DNA of 11,384 nucleotides, from positions 1-11,384 of the forward strand of contig JAGWRL010000063.1 in the NCBI GenBank assembly GCA_028876585.1, read 5' to 3'. Below the pieces are notes generated by a model. The model did no database searches and was not told the origin of the DNA. It worked only from the letters and a program-made list of their open reading frames with translations. The DNA comes from Pseudomonadota bacterium (GTDB lineage Bacteria > Pseudomonadota > Alphaproteobacteria > Rhizobiales > Beijerinckiaceae). Below, piece after piece: positions 1-6,731 of the stretch (position 1 is its first letter; each line of letters begins with the position of its first letter). A program made the translations under genes and the position numbers.

Positions 1-2060
1 AAGCTGGCGGTCAGCAACTGGCCGTTCTCGTCGAACAAAGCCTGTTCCGTCAGCGCCTGGCCCGCGCCCTGCGCGATGCCGCCATGCACCTGGCCCGCCA
101 GCAACAGCGGGTTGAGGGTGAAGCCGAAATCGTCGACCACGGTGTAGCGCAGCAGCGCGACGAGGCCGGTTTCGGGATCGATCTCGACCTCGCAGGCGTG
201 GGTGCCGTTGGGATAGGTGGCGCTCGGCGGCACGAATTCCTCGATCGCCTTGATCTTATCGCCGGTGGCCTGCGGCATAGCGGCGATCGCGGCGAGGTCG
301 ATCGCCCGGTCGGTGCCGGCGATGCGGATCTTGCCGTCGGCGATTTCCAGATCGGCGACGGCGGCCTCCAGCTTGTCGGCCGCCAATTCCTTCAGCGAGG
401 CGGCGAGTTTGGTCGTGGCGCGGCCGACCATGACCGCGCCGATCGGAATCGAGCGCGAGCCGCCGGTGCCGTTGCCGCTGGGAATCGTCTTTGTGTCGCC
501 CTGGATGACGTGGATGCGCTCCAGCGGCAGGTCGAACTGCTCCGACACCACCTGGGCATAGGCCGTCTCGTGGCCTTGCCCGGTCGATTGGGTGCCGATG
601 GCGACGGTGAGCGTGCCGTCCTTGTTGAGGCTGACCGAGCCTTCCTCGCCCTCGCCCCAGGCGGTGCATTCGATATAGCTGGCGAAGCCGAAGCCGCGCG
701 CCTTGCCGTTGGCCTTGGACGCCGCGGCGCGGGCGGCGAAGCCGTCCCGATCGGCCTTCGCAAGGCAGGCGCGCATCGCGCCCTCGAAATCGCCGACGTC
801 GTAGTCGCGATCGGTCAGGGTGTGGAACGGCATCTGCGCCGGCTTGATGAAGTTGCGGGCGCGGATTTCGGCCGGGTCGAGCCCCATCTCGCGCGCGCAG
901 AGGTCAACCAGCCGCTCCAGCACATAGGCCGCCTCGGGGCGGCCCGCGCCGCGATAGGCGTCGACCGGCACGGTATGGGTGTAAACGCCGCGCACGCGGG
1001 CGTGCAGCTCGCCGATGGCGTAAGTGCCGGTCGCCATCGAGGCGCCGAGCCAGGGGATGTAAGGCGCGAACATGCTGAGATAGGCGCCGAGATTGCCGAG
1101 GATGTCGACCCGCAAGGCGAGGAACTTGCCGTTCTCGTCCATCGCCATTTCGGCGGTGGTGACGTTGTCGCGGCCCTGCGCGTCGCCGACGAAATGCTCG
1201 GAGCGGTCGCCGACCCAGGAGACCGATTCGCCCAACCGCCGCGCCGCCTCCACCACCAGCGGATATTCGCGGTACATCATGTTCTTGGTGCCGAAGCCGC
1301 CGCCGACGTCCTTGGTGACGACGCGCAGCTTGTCGGCGGGCACCTTCAGGATCATGTCGCACAGGATCATCTTGATGATGTGCACGCCCTGGCTGCCGAG
1401 ATCGAGCGTGATCTCGCCGGTCGCCTTATCGACGTCGGCGCGGGCGGCGCGCGGCTCCATGTAATTGGCGACGACGCGCGGGTTGACGATTTTCAGGCTC
1501 GCCTTGCGCGGGGCGCGGGCGAACACGGCGTCGGTCTTGGCCTTGTCGCCGACATGCGCATCATAGGCGACGTTGCCGGCGGCGCTGGCGAACACCAGCG
1601 GCGCGCCGGCGCGCAAAGCCTGCTCCATATCGACGATCGGCTCCAGCGCCTCCCATTCGACGACCACCGCTTCGGCGGCGTCACGCGCTTGCGTCACATT
1701 TTCCGCCACCACCATCGCGACGATGTCGCCGACATGATGCGCCTCGCCGCTCGCCATCACGGGATAGGTCTTCATCGGCGTTTGCGAGCCGTCGGAATTC
1801 TTCATCGGCGCCAGACAGGGCAAACCGCCGAGATCGGCGAAATCCTTGGCCGTGTAGACGGCGCGAACGCCCGGCATGGCGGCGGCTGCGGCGAGATCGC
1901 CAATCGTGAAGCGCGCATGGGCGTAAGGACTGCGCACGAACGCCGCCTTCAGCGCCGATCGATCGGCCGCGTCCGAGGAATAATGGCCCTGCCCGGTGAC
2001 CAGGCGGATGTCCTCGACGCGCTTGACGCTCTGGCCGGCGCCGAATTTTTTCACGCTCAT
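1..2060 (-). CDS. Form II CoxL-type / xanthine dehydrogenase-family molybdopterin-binding subunit (C-terminus cut off by window edge)
   Basis: This is the large molybdenum-cofactor subunit of a molybdenum hydroxylase, which normally works with FAD (CoxM-like) and 2Fe-2S (CoxS-like) subunits to oxidise CO, an aldehyde, a purine or another substrate. The 686 visible residues start at ATG 2058-2060, preceded on the minus strand by a strong GGGGGAG Shine-Dalgarno six bases away. N-terminal hallmarks are GQSVKRVED (9-17), a VGGGFGTK cofactor loop (252-259), AYRGAGRPE (368-376), SGNGTGGSRS (528-537), QSTGQGHET (491-499) and GQVHGGIAQGAGQAL (656-670). AYRGAGR is the form II signature, where true CO dehydrogenases of form I carry AYRCSFR, so the substrate is uncertain. 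Family members run to roughly 770-800 residues; the missing C-terminus should include the catalytic glutamate. No partner subunit lies upstream, so any would be beyond the left edge. Family assignment is firm, substrate is not. Confidence 0.95.
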   Translation of the reverse strand, partial: MSVKKFGAGQSVKRVEDIRLVTGQGHYSSDAADRSALKAAFVRSPYAHARFTIGDLAAAAAMPGVRAVYTAKDFADLGGLPCLAPMKNSDGSQTPMKTYPVMASGEAHHVGDIVAMVVAENVTQARDAAEAVVVEWEALEPIVDMEQALRAGAPLVFASAAGNVAYDAHVGDKAKTDAVFARAPRKASLKIVNPRVVANYMEPRAARADVDKATGEITLDLGSQGVHIIKMILCDMILKVPADKLRVVTKDVGGGFGTKNMMYREYPLVVEAARRLGESVSWVGDRSEHFVGDAQGRDNVTTAEMAMDENGKFLALRVDILGNLGAYLSMFAPYIPWLGASMATGTYAIGELHARVRGVYTHTVPVDAYRGAGRPEAAYVLERLVDLCAREMGLDPAEIRARNFIKPAQMPFHTLTDRDYDVGDFEGAMRACLAKADRDGFAARAAASKANGKARGFGFASYIECTAWGEGEEGSVSLNKDGTLTVAIGTQSTGQGHETAYAQVVSEQFDLPLERIHVIQGDTKTIPSGNGTGGSRSIPIGAVMVGRATTKLAASLKELAADKLEAAVADLEIADGKIRIAGTDRAIDLAAIAAMPQATGDKIKAIEEFVPPSATYPNGTHACEVEIDPETGLVALLRYTVVDDFGFTLNPLLLAGQVHGGIAQGAGQALTEQALFDENGQLLTAS

Positions 2061-2133
2061 AAAAGTCTCCCCCGATTCGGCCCGCGTCATACAACGAACG
2101 GCGACCGAATTTCGACACGGAATCTGCTCGGAT

Positions 2134-2150
2134 TTGACCGCATCGGTCAA
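2134..2150. promoter_or_regulatory. Perfect inverted repeat in the divergent spacer, candidate operator
   Basis: The sequence TTGACCG-CAT-CGGTCAA is a perfect 7-bp inverted repeat with a 3-bp centre. It lies between the divergent CoxL-type gene (start 2060) and the membrane coiled-coil gene (start 2208). Each arm contains TTGACC, a good -35 hexamer, in both orientations. The matching -10 positions are weak (CAGATT on the minus strand, GTTAAC or TTAACG on the plus strand). A dimeric regulator bound here could block both promoters. This is inferred from symmetry and position only. Confidence 0.35.
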
Positions 2151-2207
2151 GAGTTCGTTAACGCGTCGCGCCGACAATCGCGAGATCGATTTTATCGGAT
2201 CTTAGCC

Positions 2208-3140
2208 ATGAACGACGCGGCGGCCTCGGATAGCGAGATGAGCGGCGACGCGGCGGCGCGCGCGGGCCTGCCGGCGAACGTCGAGCCGACGCGACGCGAG
2301 GCGGACGAGGCGGCGACGCTGAAACTGCTGCCGTTCCATCCCTCGCGCGAGGACAATCCGTTTTTCGCCGAACGCGGCGAGGATGCGTTCTTCGCCGCGC
2401 GGCCGGACAGCCCGGCTCCCACGCGCGCGCCGCGCGACTGGCGCCGGCTTGGCGCGGCGGCGAGTCTGGCGGCGGTGGTCGCGATTGGCGCGGCGGCGGC
2501 GGCGGCGCATATCCACGGCTTGCAGGTCACGCGCACCGGACAGACGGAAACGCAAGCGTTGACGCAAAAGGTCGACGCGATGACGGCGCGGCTCCAGTCG
2601 CTCGAAGCCAACCGCGCCAACGACGAGCTGGCGAGCCTGAAAAAACTGCTGTCCGAGATCAAGGCGGGCGCGGCGAGCACGCGCGACGTCGGCGGCGCGG
2701 TCGGGCAACTCGCGGCGCGAATGGACCGGCTCGAAAAGGAACAGGGCGCGCGGCTAGACAAGCTCGGCGACCGCATCGACCAGAACGCGGCGGCCCGCCT
2801 CGCCGGCGTGACGGCGCGGCTCGACAAATTGGAGGCGAAGGCGACGGTCGCCGCGGTTGCGCCGGCGGTCAAGGCGACGGGCAAGACTGATGCGGCGCGG
2901 TTCCCCGCCGGCGTCAGCAACGAAACGACGGGCGCCATCGACCGGCCGCGCGCGGTGTTGCGCGGGTTGCGGCTGGCGGAAATCCATAACGGCTATGCGA
3001 TGATCGACAGCCCCGAGGGCGAATTCGCGGTCGCGCCGGGCGACTTCGTGCCCGGCGGCGGGCGCGTGTTGCGGATCGAACGGCATGGGCGCGATTGGGT
3101 GGTGGTGACCACGCGCGGCCAGATCGCGGCGGTGGACTGA
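2208..3140 (+). CDS. Membrane-anchored coiled-coil protein of unknown function
   Basis: This 310-residue protein is not one I can name. The first 78 residues are acidic/proline-rich and probably cytoplasmic. Residues 81-101 form one hydrophobic Ala-rich segment flanked by RR (79-80), so the topology is probably N-terminus inside. A long Ala/Leu/Lys/Glu-rich coiled coil follows at about 115-212, with heptad-like repeats such as RMDRLEKEQ and RLDKLEAKA. Residues 248-310 look like a small beta domain (GYAMIDSPEGEFAVAPGD ... WVVVTTRGQI), reminiscent of proteins found beside many Rhizobiales housekeeping genes and loosely of the small C-terminal domains of secretion/pilus components. The reading frame stays open far upstream, antisense to the CoxL-type gene, but ATG 2208 is the first start clear of that gene. 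The ribosome site (GGAT) is weak. The gene appears chromosomal rather than phage. Confidence 0.8.
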   Translation: MNDAAASDSEMSGDAAARAGLPANVEPTRREADEAATLKLLPFHPSREDNPFFAERGEDAFFAARPDSPAPTRAPRDWRRLGAAASLAAVVAIGAAAAAAHIHGLQVTRTGQTETQALTQKVDAMTARLQSLEANRANDELASLKKLLSEIKAGAASTRDVGGAVGQLAARMDRLEKEQGARLDKLGDRIDQNAAARLAGVTARLDKLEAKATVAAVAPAVKATGKTDAARFPAGVSNETTGAIDRPRAVLRGLRLAEIHNGYAMIDSPEGEFAVAPGDFVPGGGRVLRIERHGRDWVVVTTRGQIAAVD

Positions 3141-3301
3141 GCGGCAACCCGCTGATATCAAACGTGTAATCGCTGGTTTGAGCGGGGGCGCGGCGGACAA
3201 ATCCTTGCGCATCGCCGCCGACTGCGGCATAGTGTGTCAGACTGGCGGCATCGAACGGGCGTTAGCCCGCACCTGACCTCTGAATCCCGGAAAATTTGCT
3301 C
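3141..3301. other. Junction between chromosomal gene and prophage packaging genes; no gene seen
   Basis: This 161-bp gap separates the membrane coiled-coil gene from the small terminase gene. It holds an imperfect inverted repeat just after the stop codon (TCAAAC 3158-3163 with GTTTGA 3176-3181, no T-run) and a short hairpin CGGGC-GTTA-GCCCG at 3256-3269. I see no tRNA, no integrase and no obvious attachment core. If a cos or pac site exists, this is the natural place, since such sites usually lie close to the small terminase gene. Confidence 0.4.
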
Positions 3302-3721
3302 ATGGCTTCTGTCGCAGAGCCCGCGCGCAAACGCGCGCGCGCCTCTCGTGGTCCCGCCGTGCTCGCCGCCTTGATCAATGGCGTCAGCTTCGCGGAGATC
3401 GCCAAATCCGAACAACTCACCCCCAAGCGCCTGGAAAAACTGGTGCGCGACGAATTGCGCAAGCGCTGGATCGCGCCGGCGCAGGATTACGCGCGGCTGC
3501 AAATCGCAAGGTTGGAGGCGATCGCGGCGCAACTGAAGGAGAAATCGAAGGACGGCGATCTGCCGACGATCGACCGCTTGCTGCGGGTGATGGACCGGCT
3601 CGACCGCTATCACGGCTTCAACAAACTGGTCGCGCTGTCGTCGCCGACGAGCGAGGACGTGCGCGCCAAACTGATCGCCAAGCTGACACAGGCGGCGCGC
3701 ACGCCGGCGCGTGAAGCATGA
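3302..3721 (+). CDS. Probable terminase small subunit
   Basis: This 139-residue basic, helical protein would recognise phage DNA and feed it to the large terminase. Residues 19-53 (AVLAALINGVSFAEIAKSEQ then LTPKRLEKLVRDELR) read as a helix-turn-helix. Residues 60-103 form a helical oligomerisation-type region (ARLQIARLEAIAAQL, then TIDRLLRVMDRLDRYHG), a pattern I associate with proteins placed just before terL in alphaproteobacterial prophages. ATG 3302 is preferred; a TTG at 3296 would add only two residues and the ribosome site (CGGAAA) is weak for both. Its stop overlaps the terL start (ATGA, 3718-3721), which supports translational coupling. The function rests mainly on the helix-turn-helix, size and position, since small terminases are poorly conserved. 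Confidence 0.75.
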   Translation: MASVAEPARKRARASRGPAVLAALINGVSFAEIAKSEQLTPKRLEKLVRDELRKRWIAPAQDYARLQIARLEAIAAQLKEKSKDGDLPTIDRLLRVMDRLDRYHGFNKLVALSSPTSEDVRAKLIAKLTQAARTPAREA

Positions 3722-5091
3722 GGCGTGCGCGTGTGCCCTCGCGCCCGCTGAAGGCGCTGTTCGCCGATCTCGCGCAAATGCCCGAAAGCGCGCGATCGCG
3801 TTTGATTGCTGGGATAACCGCGGAAGAGGCTGCGGAACTTTATTATGATTGGTCGCTGTGGGCGCGCGAGGATCAACGCCCGCCCTCGGGCGACTGGGTC
3901 TATTGGTTGATCCTGGCCGGTCGCGGCGCCGGCAAGACCCGCACCGGGGCGGAGACGGTGCGGGCCTGGGCGCGCGATTACCCGCTCGTCAACATGATCG
4001 GCGCGACGCGGCATGACGCGCGCGAAATCATGGTGACGGGCGAATCCGGCGTGCTGGCGGTCTGCCCGCCCTCGGAGCGGCCGGTTTTCGCGCGCGCCTC
4101 CGACCGGCTCGAATGGCCGAATGGGGCGATCACGCAGATCTTTTCGGCCGAGGAGCCGGACCGGCTGCGCGGCAAGCAGCACATGAAACTTTGGTTGGAC
4201 GAGCTGGCGGCGTGGCGCGACCCCGACGCGTTCGATCAGGCGATGCTCGGCCTGCGGCTCGGCGACCGGCCGCAAGCGATCGTCACCACGACGCCGCGGC
4301 CGACGAAGCTGATCAAACAACTGATCGACGATCCCAACGCGGTCGTCACGCGCGGCACGACTTTCGACAACGCGCGCTATCTCGCGCAAGCGTTCCTCGC
4401 CCGCATCGCGGCGCGCTTCGAGGGCCGCGCGATCGGCCGGCAGGAGCTTTACGCCGAGATCGTCGAGGAGGCGCCGGGGGCGTTGTGGACGCGGGCGCTG
4501 ATCGAGCGGCAGCGGTTGCCGGCCGACGCGCCGCCGGCCGAATATTGCGAGATCGTGATCGGCGTCGATCCGCCGGCGCGCTCGGGCGCGAAGGCCGACG
4601 AATGCGGGATCATCGCGGTCGGGCGCACGCACGCGGGCATCGTGCATGTGCTGGCCGATCTCACCAGTCAGGGCGAGACGCCGGGCCAATGGTCGGCGCG
4701 AGTCAGCGCCGCCTACCGGCTCTACGCCGCCAACCGGGTGGTGGCGGAGATCAACAACGGCGGCGAGATGGTGACGCAGGTGCTGCGCCAGAGCGACCCC
4801 AACCTGCCGGTGCGGCAGGTGACGGCGACGCGCGGAAAATTCCTGCGCGCGGAGCCGATCGCGACGGCCTATGAGCGCGGCATCGTGTTCCATCGCGGCG
4901 TGTTCGCCAAGCTGGAGGATCAGCTTTGCACGCTCACCGCCGATTTCGACTCGCGCGCCTCCGGCTATTCGCCCGACCGCGCCGATGCGCTGGTCTGGGC
5001 GATCGCCGATCTGATCGGGCCGGCGCCCAATCAGGCGCGCACATTGCTCGACTACTACGCGCGCGAGATGAAGGGCGATCTCAACGCCTGA
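3718..5091 (+). CDS. terL: Terminase large subunit (DNA-packaging ATPase/nuclease)
   Basis: This 457-residue protein powers DNA translocation into the prohead and cuts the concatemer. The ATPase half shows a Walker A motif AGRGAGKT (67-74), the Walker B stretch KLWLDE (157-162, with D161 and E162), and TTTPRPT (190-196), the usual coupling motif. The RNase H-like nuclease half shows IGVDPPA with D284, VVAEINNGGE with E344, and SPDRADALVWA with D423, a plausible metal-binding acidic triad. The length is normal for the Terminase_6 type found in HK97-like prophages and in gene transfer agents. It starts in the stop of the small terminase gene. Its last 11 bases overlap the 3' end of the convergent small gene on the minus strand. 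Confidence 0.95.
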   Translation: MRRARVPSRPLKALFADLAQMPESARSRLIAGITAEEAAELYYDWSLWAREDQRPPSGDWVYWLILAGRGAGKTRTGAETVRAWARDYPLVNMIGATRHDAREIMVTGESGVLAVCPPSERPVFARASDRLEWPNGAITQIFSAEEPDRLRGKQHMKLWLDELAAWRDPDAFDQAMLGLRLGDRPQAIVTTTPRPTKLIKQLIDDPNAVVTRGTTFDNARYLAQAFLARIAARFEGRAIGRQELYAEIVEEAPGALWTRALIERQRLPADAPPAEYCEIVIGVDPPARSGAKADECGIIAVGRTHAGIVHVLADLTSQGETPGQWSARVSAAYRLYAANRVVAEINNGGEMVTQVLRQSDPNLPVRQVTATRGKFLRAEPIATAYERGIVFHRGVFAKLEDQLCTLTADFDSRASGYSPDRADALVWAIADLIGPAPNQARTLLDYYAREMKGDLNA

Positions 5092-5389
5092 GCGGCGGCG
5101 GCGCGACATGCAGCGCGTCGCCGAGCTTGCGGTGGAATTCGACCGCGGTGAACTGGGCGTTGACGGCCTCGGTCTTGTCATCAAGCGGCGCGGGGCATTG
5201 CGCGTCCGGGCGGGCGACGCCGCGGGCGCGCAGGGCGGCGGCGAAGGCGGCCTCCAGTTGCTGGCGCGGCTGCGCGGCGGCGAAGACGTCGGTGATCCAG
5301 ATCTCGTGGCCGGATTCGGCGACGCAGAAGGTCCAGCGGGTCGGCGCGGGCGTCGCGGCGGCGAGCAGCACAGCCAGCGCATAACGCAT
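5081..5389 (-). CDS. Small probably secreted protein, prophage accessory (moron-like) gene, unknown function
   Basis: This 102-residue protein lies antisense to the surrounding phage genes. ATG at 5389-5387 is preceded by an excellent ribosome site (GGGGAGG, about eight bases away), stronger than most in the window, which argues that it is real. The N-terminus MRYALAVLLAAATPAPTRW resembles a short signal peptide, although the n-region has only one Arg. The mature part has two cysteines (C22 and C65) that could pair in the periplasm, a WITDVFAA stretch (31-38), a helical LEAAFAAALRARG segment (45-57) and a conserved-looking AVNAQF/EFHRKLGD segment near the C-terminus. I recognise no domain. 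It converges with terL and overlaps it by 11 bp. The antisense placement and a LexA-type box 61 bp upstream suggest an independently controlled cargo gene. A chance open frame is possible but unlikely given the ribosome site and signal-like start. Confidence 0.72.
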   Translation of the reverse strand: MRYALAVLLAAATPAPTRWTFCVAESGHEIWITDVFAAAQPRQQLEAAFAAALRARGVARPDAQCPAPLDDKTEAVNAQFTAVEFHRKLGDALHVAPPPLRR

Positions 5390-5449
5390 TTGAAATCCTC
5401 CCCCTGCCCGCCATAGCCAGACCGGCGCGGCGCGGCAAGGCGGGGATGA

Positions 5450-5464
5450 GAACAAAAATAGAAC
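5450..5464. promoter_or_regulatory. LexA (SOS) box, alphaproteobacterial type
   Basis: GAACAAAAATAGAAC is an exact GAAC-N7-GAAC direct repeat, equal to GTTC-N7-GTTC on the minus strand, the known alphaproteobacterial LexA operator. The spacer is all A/T in an otherwise GC-rich region. The box ends six bases before the -35 of the plus-strand promoter at 5471 and lies 61 bp upstream of the minus-strand small gene, so LexA could control either or both. Confidence 0.7.
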
Positions 5465-5470
5465 ATTTGC

Positions 5471-5499
5471 TTGACCGCTTACGCCGTTCCGACTAATAT
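5471..5499 (+). promoter_or_regulatory. Sigma-70-type promoter of the protease-capsid operon
   Basis: TTGACC (5471-5476) and TAATAT (5494-5499) are separated by exactly 17 bp, and the upstream stretch 5450-5470 is A-rich like an UP element. Transcription would start near 5506, giving a leader of about 120 nt before the protease ATG at 5629. It is the best promoter match I see in the window and coincides with a local AT-rich island. No clear partner promoter is visible for the minus-strand gene. Confidence 0.65.
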
Positions 5500-5628
5500 G
5501 TGTATATTGGAGATCATGCGGGCGGCGCGGAGCCGCAGCGCCTCTCCAACCTTCCTCCCTTCGATCCGACTGCGCGTGCGCCCCGGCTTTCCGCCGTGCG
5601 GCGTCGCGCTTTTTCGCCTGGAGTTGCG

Positions 5629-6546
5629 ATGCCGACGCTCGATCTGTTCCTGCCGTTGACGAAAGTGGATGTCGACGGCCGCATGGTGCATGGCGTCGCC
5701 ACCGCCGAAGCGCCGGATCGCGCCGGCGAGATCTGCGACTACGATTCAACCAAACCCTATTTCGAAGCCTGGGCCAGCAACGCCCGCGAGGCGAGCGCCG
5801 GCAAATCGCTGGGCGCTGTGCGCGCCATGCATCAGCGCATCGCCGCCGGCAAGTTGACCGACATCGCCTTCGACGACGACGACAAACGCATTCTGGTGTC
5901 GGCCAAGATCGTCGACGACGACGAATGGGAGAAGGTGGTCGAGGGCGTCTACACCGGCTTCAGCCAGGGCGGCCGCTATGTGAAGCGCTGGGCCGACGAG
6001 ACGAGCGGCCTCACCCGCTACACCGCCGAACCCTCCGAGATTTCCCTCGTCGACGTGCCCTGCCTGCCCGGCGCGACCTTCCAGGTCGTCAAAGACGGCA
6101 TCGTCGAGGAGCGCGCGTTCGCGGACGCGCCCCAGACCGTAAAGACACAGGAATCGCCAGCGCCAGAGCCTGTTGCGCCGCCGCCGCCTCCTGAGGCGCC
6201 GCAGGCTTCCTCCTCCCAGGCGCTGACGAAGGCCGCGCTCGCACTCGCGAGCGCGGCCGACAAATTGGAGAAGGCGATCGAAGAAAATTCGCGCCTTCGC
6301 GCCGCGCTCGACCTGATGACGCCGCAGTTCGACGCCCTCGCCAAACGGATCGGCGAACTCGAAGCGCAACCGCTGCCCCCGAAGGCGGCGTTGCGCGCGG
6401 CCTCGCGCGAATGGGACGGCGGCCATGACGGGCGCCCCGGCGGCGTCGAAGCGGCGATCAAGACGATCAGCGAGCTGCCGGAGAACGAGCGCACGATGGC
6501 GCTGATGAAGGTGAGCCTCGCCAATCCGCGCGACATGCGGCTCTAG
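5629..6546 (+). CDS. Prohead protease with scaffold-like C-terminal region
   Basis: This 305-residue protein should cleave scaffold and capsid precursors during prohead maturation. Residues 1-160 match a phage prohead serine protease (HK97 U35 / XkdF-like). H68 in VRAMHQ and S139 in EISLVDVP are the likely catalytic pair, and GFSQGGRY (110-117) is also typical. A Pro-rich linker (178-191) follows, then a charged coiled coil (about 200-246) and a C-terminal helical tail, which read as a scaffolding domain. The frame extends back to 5500, but that ATG sits inside the promoter -10 and lacks a ribosome site, whereas ATG 5629 has GGAG five bases upstream. It opens the operon that continues with the capsid gene 185 bp downstream. 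The protease assignment is strong; the scaffold role is inferred. Confidence 0.85.
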   Translation: MPTLDLFLPLTKVDVDGRMVHGVATAEAPDRAGEICDYDSTKPYFEAWASNAREASAGKSLGAVRAMHQRIAAGKLTDIAFDDDDKRILVSAKIVDDDEWEKVVEGVYTGFSQGGRYVKRWADETSGLTRYTAEPSEISLVDVPCLPGATFQVVKDGIVEERAFADAPQTVKTQESPAPEPVAPPPPPEAPQASSSQALTKAALALASAADKLEKAIEENSRLRAALDLMTPQFDALAKRIGELEAQPLPPKAALRAASREWDGGHDGRPGGVEAAIKTISELPENERTMALMKVSLANPRDMRL

Positions 6547-6566
6547 CGCCTGAACGAAACTGATTG

Positions 6567-6590
6567 CCCGGCGCCGCCCACGGCGCCTGG
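6567..6590 (+). other. GC-rich hairpin in the protease-capsid spacer
   Basis: GGCGCCG (6570-6576) pairs with CGGCGCC (6581-6587) across a CCCA tetraloop, with two further base pairs beyond a C-T mismatch. It lies 23 bases after the protease stop in a 185-bp spacer that holds no other gene. Only a short GTTT follows, so it is a poor terminator and better read as an attenuator or a processing/mRNA 5'-end stabilising element ahead of the capsid message. Confidence 0.45.
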
Positions 6591-6731
6591 TTTGAATCCG
6601 GCCACGCGCCGTGTCGCTTCGGCGCGCGATTCTCCTCCATCCGTGAAAGCGACGTCACCGCAACTTCCCGCGCTCGCGGCGAACCCCCGCGTCGTCCGAC
6701 GCATTGCCTCCTCATGTCACAGGAACCCCGC

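Noticed and set aside
84..2207. Long plus-strand open frame continuous with the coiled-coil gene
   Set aside because: It is antisense to a clear CoxL-type gene with all family motifs; its translation is Arg/Gly/Asp-rich shadow sequence. The real gene starts at 2208.
3610..5466. 618-codon minus-strand open frame across terL
   Set aside because: It is a compositional shadow of terL in GC-rich DNA with Arg/Pro-rich, domain-free translation. Only the different-frame 5081-5389 gene is supported on that strand.
5592..5603. Short hairpin in the protease leader
   Set aside because: A four-base GC stem with a four-base loop is expected by chance in DNA of this composition.
5516..5659. Possible 47-codon leader peptide after the promoter (GGAG then ATG)
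   Set aside because: The ribosome site is only three bases from the ATG, the peptide is Arg/Ser/Cys-rich without features, and it overlaps the protease start. A leader role cannot be excluded but is not supported.
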